From the NCBI RefSeq assembly GCF_907164915.1, contig NW_025919154.1, positions 1 through 64,000 on the forward strand: 64,000 bases of DNA, in the 5' to 3' direction. The notes beneath the pieces were generated by a model that saw nothing but the letters and a program-made list of their open reading frames with translations, was not told the DNA's origin and did no database searches. How positions within the stretch are numbered: position 1 is the first letter of the stretch; every line of letters begins with the position of its first letter. A program made the position numbers and the translations under genes. This document shows positions 56,401-64,000 of the stretch, one piece after another. Origin of the DNA: Impatiens glandulifera. Lineage: Eukaryota; Streptophyta; Magnoliopsida; Ericales; Balsaminaceae.

Positions 56401-56622
56401 GTTAAAGCGTAGGTTTTCAACTAGGAGTACATTATCAATTGTTAAGTTACCATGGACAATCTTACCCTTGTCCACAGTTCTACCTTTTGAGTTGTCACCG
56501 AAAGTGATCAATGCACCGGTTTCTATTTTGATGTCGGTTAGAAGATTGTTGTTCCCGGTCATGTGTCTGGAGCAACCGCTATCCAAGTACCATTCAGAGT
56601 TTCATAGCCGTTTCTTCATATC
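53420..56622 (-). pseudogene. Element 2 pol, multiply broken
   Basis: Pieces in order: protease-integrase 56586-56050 (active site DSGCSRHMTG, zinc finger CSACQMGK), integrase core 56013-55759 and 55787-55581 with a frameshift around 55780, RT 55459-54092 ([11 protein letters not shown] active site) and RNase H 54031-53420. A stop at 54092 follows VDLTVYR. The protease start is joined to gag without the spacer of element 1, and stops TAG and TGA lie near the junction (56623 and about 56593). The family is clear; the copy cannot make a full polyprotein. Confidence 0.88.
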
Positions 56623-57639
56623 CTATTCCTCGTTTGCCATAAGGCATGTGAGTTCATCATCACTGTCACTGTGTGCCCATAAGCTTCCTCCATCATCGGC
56701 TATCAGTGCTTTATGAACTTCACTTCCTTCACCGGTTTGTTGATAGTTATTTCGGTGATTCTGATTGTACGGTTTCCGATCATCTATCCTCGATTTTCCG
56801 CATTCCCACTTGAAATGTCCCAAACAATTGCAGTTATAACATCTAACATTGGATTTATCACCGTAGTTATAGTTGTTGTTTGTCGGTTGGCTTCTCTTCA
56901 TGAATCTCCCAAATTTTTGTGCAAGCATTTCCATGGCATCCTCGGTGAACTGTTCAGCGGTTCTGATCGGTGCGGGAGCAACCGGTTCTGTGGATGTGAC
57001 CAATGCTCTAGTTGGGGTTGAGGCTTAGACTTCTTCTTCAGTCCTAGATCTCATTTCAAACTCATATGCCTTAAGATCTTCGAATACATCGTGTAGCTTC
57101 ATCTTGCTTAGGCAGTTTGATTCCCTCATCACCATTGTCTTTATGTCCCATGCACTTGGAAGAGATCTTAGTGCTTTCATGATGACTTCCTTGTTGTCAT
57201 ACTTCTTGCCAAGAGTTGCTAGCTCGTCTATCACACCTGTGAACCGATCACTGTATTCTCTCATTGTTTCTCCCGGTCTCATCTTGATGTTTTCAAACTT
57301 CTGAGTAACCACCATTATCTTGTTTTCCTTGGTTCTTTCATTTCCCTCATGAATCTGAATCACCGCTTCCAATGTTTCCTTTGTTGTTTTGTAATCTCTG
57401 ACCTTACAATACGTATTTCTGTCCAAACCGTTGGAGATGCGGTTTCTGGCATGATTATCCAGATTATTTCTTCTCCTATCTTCAGCTGTCCAATCCTTTC
57501 TGTCTTTATCAATTATTATCGGTCCTTCAGCTAGAATGAACTGTATCTCATCATCCATGGTGATTAAATGCAGGTGCATGTGTGCCTTCCAGTTGGCAAA
57601 GTCGTCACCTTCTAGCATTGGGGGCCTATCAAACGACAT
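56623..57639 (-). pseudogene. Element 2 gag with premature stop
   Basis: Starts MSFDRPPMLEGDDFANWKA at 57639. A stop at about 57022 splits it after SRTEEEV; the same frame resumes and contains the zinc knuckle CYNCNCLGHFKWEC. A 39-bp deletion shortens the Pro/Ala stretch. It ends MANEE then TAG, where element 1 has NEEQ before the putative donor. Pol follows in the same frame directly after the stop. Confidence 0.88.
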
Positions 57640-57664
57640 GCTTGCTTGAGTATTGAAACTAACT

Positions 57665-57676
57665 GCTCTGATACCA
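57665..57676 (-). promoter_or_regulatory. Element 2 primer binding site
   Basis: TGGTATCAGAGC on the minus strand, two bases from the 5' LTR, identical to element 1. Confidence 0.95.
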
Positions 57677-57678
57677 AT

Positions 57679-58904
57679 TGTTAGGATCTAGGTCGCGGTT
57701 GGCGGACCGGGGTCTGGCCGGTTAACGAATTTCACTCAAAGGTGGTAATTAATCCGGTTAGAGATTAATACTGGGGTTTCAATACTACACAAACTGTCAC
57801 AAACCCTTGAACCGAGTTCAAGCGCGGAAGTGGTTTGTTTCAGGTTGAAGCAGCACACACACGAGATAGGCAGAACCGGATTTGAATAAGATATGTTTGG
57901 AGATTGCTGGGTCGGTTTTGCAGCTTAGTAATTCGGTTTAGGTGGTGTTTAATCGGTTGAAGCGGTATTAGTAGGTTAGTGCAGATCGGTTAGAATGTAA
58001 AGTAAATAACAAGACAGGTTTTATGGATGTTCGGAGATGAAACTCCTACGTCACCCCTTCCTCTCGAAACCGCGAGAAGGATATTCACTAAGGAATACAC
58101 AAACACAATCCGATCGAGACTTATTTCCTGTTCGATAACACTCGTACAATTTTAACCGAAATTGTAAATACACTCTTGATCTCTTAATCTTAGAGAGATG
58201 AAACACAGTTTTTGACTTAGGTTTTAGAAAATTCTCAGAGCTTGTAACCGCATTTATTCCTCTTCAGCTCCTTCTTTTATAGGTGAAATGTGCCAACGGT
58301 CACATTTCATTTCCTTGAATCTGATTGGTTGAGCAGAGGTTCAGTGATTCAGAACTGGTGATCAACTCTTCAGACCTGGCGGTTAACTCTTCAGACCTGG
58401 CGGTCTAGTCTTCCAATGTGTAGGTCAAACCGGCTAGGTTTGTCTTTTACTCAATATGGCAACTGTCAGTTGGACAGTTGCCTATACCTGAAAGATTGCC
58501 TTTCTGATTTATCCTGGAGTGGAAAGATTTTGTAGGACGATCTTCTACAACCTGCAGACTGTCCTCAGAGTTGTATGAATATGACAATAGTAAAGTCTGT
58601 CCCTTCGGTATCATTCTCAACAGATACTCGAAGTATCTATTTGTACTGGTCGGTTGTTTATGTTAACCGGATGACTTCCGGTTTTTCCATAGCTTCTGAT
58701 TGACCGACTGTTCAATGGTTTTGGCCTTCTGATTTGACCGATTTTGTCTTTCTTGTTCGGTCAGGTTTTTGATCGGTTTGATTGCTTGACCGGTTGAGTT
58801 TCTTAACCGGTTGAGTAATTTGACCGGTTGAATTTTTTACCTGTTCCTGCACAAGAGATTTGTTTTTGTTAAGTTTTATTTAACCGATCTAATTTTATCT
58901 AACA
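57679..58904 (-). repeat. Element 2, 5' LTR (right copy)
   Basis: 1226 bp. Compared with the left copy it has two fewer 21-bp units (58350-58410) and an 11-bp deletion near 58000. About 40 substitutions in total. Confidence 0.95.
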
Positions 58905-58909
58905 ATTAT

Positions 58910-60032
58910 ATATTTGAATTAATTAATTTTATATATTTTTAAAACTAATAGCTGGAGAAATTAATAAATATATTTATAAGAAACAATAAAAAGTTAAATA
59001 AAAAGTTAAATATAAAAATGATGAATATTTTTTAATTTAATTAATTTTTTTTCTCTGTTATTTTTTTACGGTTAATAATTAATTAATTTAATTATGTATT
59101 TTTTAAATAAATAATAATAAAGAGAATGAATAAATCAAATTAATAAAATATATAAATATATATTAAATTATAAATATATATATATATATATATAATAAAA
59201 ATTAAATATATATATTTATAATTTATTAAATTATTATTTCTCTACTTTAAATTTATCCATCTTATTCCTCTTCAATGTCTCTTTCCTTTTTTTATATATA
59301 TTAAAAATTCAACTTTTAAATAATATTATAATGTTCTGCTATAATATTTTCTTCTTATATAAGTTGAATATTAGTAATTTGAATTATATTTATTATAAAT
59401 ATTAGTAATTTCTATTTAAAGTTAAAAATTAATAATTTATCTCTTTAAATTTCAAATTAAATAAATATTTATAATAATATTTTTATAATAAAATTAAAGA
59501 AAGGAAAAGTATTAAATAATAAAAAAATAAAAGAGAGAAATTATTAAATACTGGTTAGGTGACATATACAATTTAGAATCAAATAGAGAGAAATTGATAC
59601 GCGTTCTATTTTTAAAGTGACATGTACAATGCCTCATCATTCAATTTCTCATTAGTTACAAAATATTGGCTCCTCAATTATTACACTTATAATAATTTTG
59701 TAATATAAATTAAAGAGAAAGAAATTATTAAATAATTAATAATAAAAATTGAAGAGAGAAATTATTAAATGCTTAAGTGACATATACAATTTAAAAATTA
59801 AAGAGGGAGATGTTGATATAAATCTATAAGGTGACATGTGCAATGCCACATCATTTGATGTCTCATTCGCTATAAATCTTTCGTTATCCCTATCATTACT
59901 CTAATATATATATATATATATATATTCTTGTTGGAAAAGTTCTTCAAAAATGAGAAAATACACCGTAGAAAATGAGAAAGGTAATGACGTGACATCACGC
60001 TTTGATTGGAAAAGAAAAAAGTATAAGGAGAT
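58910..60032. other. AT-rich spacer with a direct repeat
   Basis: No gene. A block with GTGACATATACAATTTA, then GTGACATGTACAATGCC(T/A)CATCATT occurs at about 59568-59650 and again at about 59783-59860. TA repeats at 59168-59192 and 59906-59922. Confidence 0.65.
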
Positions 60033-60179
60033 CACTAGTGATAAAAGAGTCATTACCGAGAGTAAAAACTATCGGTGTTGACCATATATCTGTCGGTATA
60101 ACTCAATATTGAAAGATTAGAAAATTAAACTATCAATATTCATCGGTATAGCGGCTTTCTGTAAATCTTTTTAAGTGCT

Positions 60180-60535
60180 TCGCGAGGGATTCATAAATCT
60201 CTTGGTATTTTCCCCAATAGAAATAATGAAGGTTATTCAAAAAAACTCTCGGTATTGTCCCCAAGAGAAAATACCGAATGTTATTCCAAAATCTTTTTGT
60301 ATTGCCCCCAAGAGAAAATACCGAAGGTTATTCAAAAATCTCTCGGTATTTCCTCGTAAGGAAATACCGAAGGATTTTAGATTTTTTCTCGGTATTTCCC
60401 ACCAAGAGAACATACTGAAGTTATTCAAAAATCTCTCGGTATTTCCCAGAGAGAAAATACCGAAAGTTATTATATTATCTCTCGATATTTCTCTCGTATG
60501 AAATACTAAAAGATTATCTATTATCTCTCGGTATT
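60180..60535 (+). repeat. Palindromic tandem repeats of the outer CACTA element
   Basis: About seven units of 45-60 bp, each with CTCTCGGTATT followed by AGAAAATACCGAA and TTATTCAAAAAT. Every unit can fold back on itself. Confidence 0.85.
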
Positions 60536-60797
60536 GTCACTAAAATTGACTCAAATAGGCAGTCCGTTTTTACGCAACCAAATCCTGTTATTAGTCAAAC
60601 CAAAACATATACAATACCATTCATAAACAAAAATATCATTATATTTCCAAAATTTTGAACCACTAAAACGTTTAAAAATGTTTCAAAAGATAACTACAAT
60701 ATACTAACTAGGGGTCGAAACATTGTCATTATGTATGCAATTTGTTATTTATATTGCTTCATTTGTGCATCCCTTTCCTATTTCCTTTCCACATCCC

Positions 60798-61037
60798 TCA
60801 CTCCCAAGGAAATGTACTCTCAATGAAATCTCCAGCCACATCCTCATTTGAACCACATGCTGGGCGACCACTAGCTAACGGGTCCACAACATACACTGTG
60901 TTCCTAGAAGAGTCTCCTCGGATCGTAAGGTCATCTACTTGTGCATGCATGTTCTGGAATGACGTTTTTAGTTTCTTTGGATTTTCCATAAACTCATCCA
61001 TGTATCCATGTGACCACGATTCATCATGCAAACACAT
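60798..61037 (-). pseudogene. Unrecognised gene fragment within the CACTA element
   Basis: An open frame of 79 codons with more balanced base use than the surroundings, containing SWSHGYMDEFMENPKK and GRPACGSNE. I cannot assign a family. Its position suggests a piece of a CACTA second gene or a captured host exon. Confidence 0.35.
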
Positions 61038-61139
61038 ACCATAGTATACCCTAATTAATTCAATATAATACCTTAATTAATCAATTCAAACAATACCACT
61101 ATTAACCTAGTTTTTGGGATGAGGTCAATTCCGAGAGAT

Positions 61140-61632
61140 TTATATAAATCTCTCCCTATTGACCTCATCCAACACTTAGAATTATTTTTGTGTTTTTGAG
61201 ATGAAGTCAATAGGGAGAGATTTAAATCTCTCGTTATTGCACTCATCCAATACTTAGAATTATTTTCATGTTTTTGGGATGAGGTCAAAGTGAAAGATTT
61301 ATATAAATCTCCCTCTATTGACCTCATCCAACACTTAGAATTATTTTTGTGTTTTTGGGATGAGGTCAATAGTGAGAGATTTATATAAATTTATCCCTAT
61401 TGACCTCATCCAACAATTAGAATTATTTTCGTGTTTTTAGGATGAGATCAATACTGAGAGATTTATATAAATCTCTCCTAATTGACTTTTTCTAATACTT
61501 AGAATATTTTCGTGTTTTTGGGAAGAGGTCAATAACGAGATATTTATATAAATCTCTCCATATTGACCTCATCCAATACTTAGAATTATTTTTATGTTTT
61601 TGGGATGAGGTCAATAGCGAGAGATTTATATA
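61140..61632. repeat. Tandem repeat, about 80-100 bp unit, reverse of the 37-kb repeat
   Basis: Units contain TGAGGTCAATAG-GAGAG, ATTTATATAAATCTCTCC, ATTGACCTCATCC and ACACTTAGAATTATTTT. Their reverse complement carries the AATAATTCTAAGTGTTGG core of the left CACTA repeat. The array resumes at 62937 after the inner element. Confidence 0.85.
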
Positions 61633-62932
61633 CAATAGTAAAAAATTCAATTTTAAGGAGAGCAAAAACTCTCGGAAAAAGACAAAATGCATTCGGTGAT
61701 AGTGTGCACCGAGGGCGATAAATAATCTCGTAGTGTCTTAGTGAAGAAAAAATTAATCTCATCGAGAGCATTTTTTCTCTCGGAGATAATTATTTTTTTT
61801 TACAAAGAGAAAAACCAATGTTCTCGGTAATAATAAATCTTTCTAAAAAAATGATCTTAAATCTCCATCTGGTTGTGACTCAATCACCATTTCTAAATTT
61901 GAATAGTCCAACAAATTACAGCAACAAGATTCAAATAAATTACAAAAACAAATCAAAAGGATAAAGAAGAATAGTTGAATCTGGATATTCAAACAAATTA
62001 CAACAACAAATTAAAATAATTAATGAAATAGAGAAATGAGTAAACATAATTGTGAAGAAATTGAACATATATGAGGAAGATTGCATACATCTTATTTGAG
62101 ATCTCAATATGCTCAATCGCTGTTCTGGAATCTTCTAGATGATTCTTCGCTACTAGACGAACTAATAGCTGGAGGAGGAGAATGTACGCCATCTGTTGTA
62201 GTAGTAGTATGATATACTCATTCTTCTTCATACAAATCTGGATTATTTCATATTCTTGTTCATGGATCTAATTTAAGATCTGGAATATTTTATCATCTTC
62301 TTAATACAGATTTGGATTATTTCATCATTTTTTTTATGTATCTGATTTGATATCTGAATTATTTCATCTTCTTCTTCTTACAGATCTGGATTTGGATCGA
62401 TAGTTACTCTATATACTCATTCGATGACGTCGGTGAAGCATCTCGTACAAATCTCTATTTATAGATTTGCAGGCGTAGTTCGTGATAAAAAAATCAGATT
62501 TGTGCCGATGACTTCTTCAGATATGTGCATATATTGATACAAATTAGAGATTAGATTAGATTAACAAGAGAAAAGTTAACGAGAAAAGAAATATCTTTTT
62601 AGATATGCAAATCTCTTCTTAACGAGAATCATAAAGAGGAAGAAGAGAGAATAAGATAGATGACAGGATGAAGAGTAAGAAAGCTTTGGATAAATCAAGA
62701 GAACAAGAGAGAGAATAAGAGATAAAGGAAGAGAGTTGGGCGCTGGGAAGGAAGAGAGTTAGGCGACTTTAATTGTCTAGGGTAAAATTTAAATTTTTAC
62801 CGAGAGCAACCCTCTACTCTCGATTATAATTTTTACCGAGAGCAACTCTTTTTCCTCGGTGACATTAATATCACCAAAAGCATTTTTTCGCTCTCGGCGA
62901 TCGTTCTCGGTGATTATGTATTTTTACTAGTG
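61633..62932. mobile_element. Non-autonomous CACTA element nested in the outer one
   Basis: 1300 bp. Left end CAATAGTAAAAAATTC and right end (reverse complement) CACTAGTAAAAATACAT form terminal inverted repeats, with one change in the CACTA sequence at the left. A 3-bp target duplication ATA lies at 61630-61632 and 62933-62935. Removing it restores the repeat ATTTATATAAATATCTCC. ACCGAGAG-type subterminal motifs are near both ends. The interior (61860-62750) is AT-rich and has no supported gene. Confidence 0.78.
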
Positions 62933-63130
62933 ATAAATATCTCCATATTGACTTTTTCCAACACTTAAAATTATTTTCGTCTTTTTGGGATAAGGTCAAT
63001 AAGGAGATATTTATATAAATCTCTCGGTAAAAATTCTTATTAACGAAAGATTTATTACTGAAAGATTTAAAAATCTGTCAGGAAAAATTCTTATTAATGA
63101 AAAGTTTTTTCTTGTCAGAACTTTTACCGT

Positions 63131-64000
63131 TATATATATATTTTCGTTAAAGTTCACAAATTCACTCGTGGAGGGAATAGAGAACTTAATTTTTTTTTAG
63201 ACAATCAGATTATGCCACGCCATCCTTTCACTCATTTTCTTTTTCAACTTTTTTCTCCTAATCATTTCTATTAATAAAAAGTGAAAAAATATTAGAATTA
63301 TCTTAATTTTTATTTATTTTTTATTTTATATATTAAATTATATATTTAATATATTCAGTTTATTAATTAATAAACTTAATATATGAGTGTATAATAGAAT
63401 TTATGTATTTTTTTCAAATATTAGTTTTAAATATTATCAAACTAATTAAAATATTAAAATATTAAAATATTAAAAACTTAAAATTTAAAAGTTTGTATTT
63501 GTTAATCTAATTTTTTCATCTCTAGATAATTATGTCATTAAGTATTTAGAATTCATATTCGATCATATCTTTATTTTTAATTTTATCAAATATTATCTTA
63601 ATTTTGTACTCTGTTTAATAAGATTGGTAGTCATATTTTTATATGGAAAACAATATATAAAAACAGAGGTTGCATAATGAAAATTTCATAGTGTACCTTA
63701 AACACTCCAATCAAAACTAAAACTCTAGTGTGATAAGATGCGACTAAGAATCGTGTAATCTTAAATTGGGCATCACAATAGCAAACAATTATTGTTCAAA
63801 CATGGATAAAAAAGTGATTTAGTTTTATTTTTAGTGCACCTGAAAGATATGACAAATTAAATATAGGATTCATGATTGCTCTCTTTATAATGCTTGATTA
63901 ATTATTCGAAATAAATCCTAATTTAAATGGTGAGATATTAAATCGTGCAGGTACCTTAATTCATTATCTTCTGAATCTTCACATTCCTTTTCACATTCCT
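63131..64000. other. AT-rich DNA, no gene seen
   Basis: No recognisable product on either strand. Short ATATT repeats near 63440-63470. Confidence 0.7.

Larger units (their letters stand above)
45621..58904 (-). mobile_element. Copia element 2: older member of the element 1 family
   Basis: 13,284 bp, minus strand, with a perfect 5-bp target duplication ATTAT (45616-45620 and 58905-58909). LTRs of 1280 and 1226 bp differ at about 40 positions plus indels, so it is several times older than element 1. Gene order matches element 1, but gag, pol and all accessory ORFs carry stops or frameshifts. It lacks the 829-bp gag-pol spacer and carries a hAT-type insertion in ORF D. Confidence 0.93.
60033..63130 (+). 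mobile_element. CACTA-type element with subterminal repeats (outer element)
   Basis: Begins CACTAGTGATAAAAGAGTC followed by ATTACCGAGAG. 60180-60530 holds ACCGAAGG/CTCGGTATT palindromic repeats, 61080-61640 and 62937-63010 hold the reversed form of the 37.2-kb tandem repeat. The right end is not clear (about 63100-63160); no matching TAGTG was found. The internal gene fragment at 60798-61037 is the only coding-like part. It is split by the inner element at 61633-62932. Confidence 0.65.

Noticed and set aside
63722..63740. CTCTAGTG as the right end of the outer CACTA element
   Set aside because: The adjoining bases do not match the terminal repeat at 60033 and no target duplication is present.

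Overview
This window is nuclear DNA of a flowering plant, probably a eudicot. It is AT-rich between elements, packed with nested transposons, and holds one recognisable intact host gene: a two-exon DUF1685-family gene at 35148-36448, with plant-type GT-AG splicing. A decayed plastid Obg-type GTPase pseudogene lies at the left end. From memory, the accessory ORFs in the two large copia elements resemble predicted proteins of Lamiales genomes; that is only a hint at taxonomy.

Layout. 1-6047: AT-rich DNA with a foldback repeat, the Obg pseudogene (1010-2910), microsatellites and a direct repeat. 6048-34479: an old head-to-head pair of decayed Ty3/gypsy elements. The minus-strand member has an LTR-like arm at 6048-8892 and 22732-22960 and pol remains at 26750-28083. 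The plus-strand member has pol at 28471-31553 and an LTR at about 31564-34479. The left half is split by a complete 13.8-kb copia element (element 1, 8898-22726), a smaller copia LTR (23019-23753), a gag-like fragment (24240-26200) and a 29-bp minisatellite (26273-26746). 34480-37010: the DUF1685 gene and its flanks. 37010-42722: a decayed CACTA transposon with transposase remains, ending at a 500-base assembly gap. 43223-45620: AT-rich spacer. 45621-58904: copia element 2, same family as element 1, older, and carrying a hAT-type insertion with a tRNA-Gly relic. 60033-63130: CACTA-type repeats with a second non-autonomous CACTA element nested inside. The remainder is AT-rich spacer.

The most interesting system is the copia family represented by elements 1 and 2. 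Both are on the minus strand, start TGTTAGGATC, have 5-bp target duplications (ACACC and ATTAT), an initiator-Met-tRNA primer site, a UBN2-type gag with one zinc knuckle, and protease-integrase-RT-RNase H pol order. They look like the Sirevirus branch of Ty1/copia. Downstream of pol, in about 6 kb, they carry three paralogous accessory genes (A, B, C), each preceded in both copies by a clear TATA box 60-120 bp before its ATG. The third continues into a long acidic, coiled-coil, lysine-rich region (D).

Element 2 also lacks exactly the segment of element 1 that starts with GT and ends with AG between gag and protease (829 bp). Its removal joins gag to pol in one reading frame, so element 2 looks like the retrotransposed product of a spliced RNA. 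A chance deletion across a 4-bp repeat remains the alternative.

Insertion order: the gypsy pair is oldest, then element 2 (LTRs about 3 percent diverged by my count), and element 1 is youngest (10 differences in 1289 bp).
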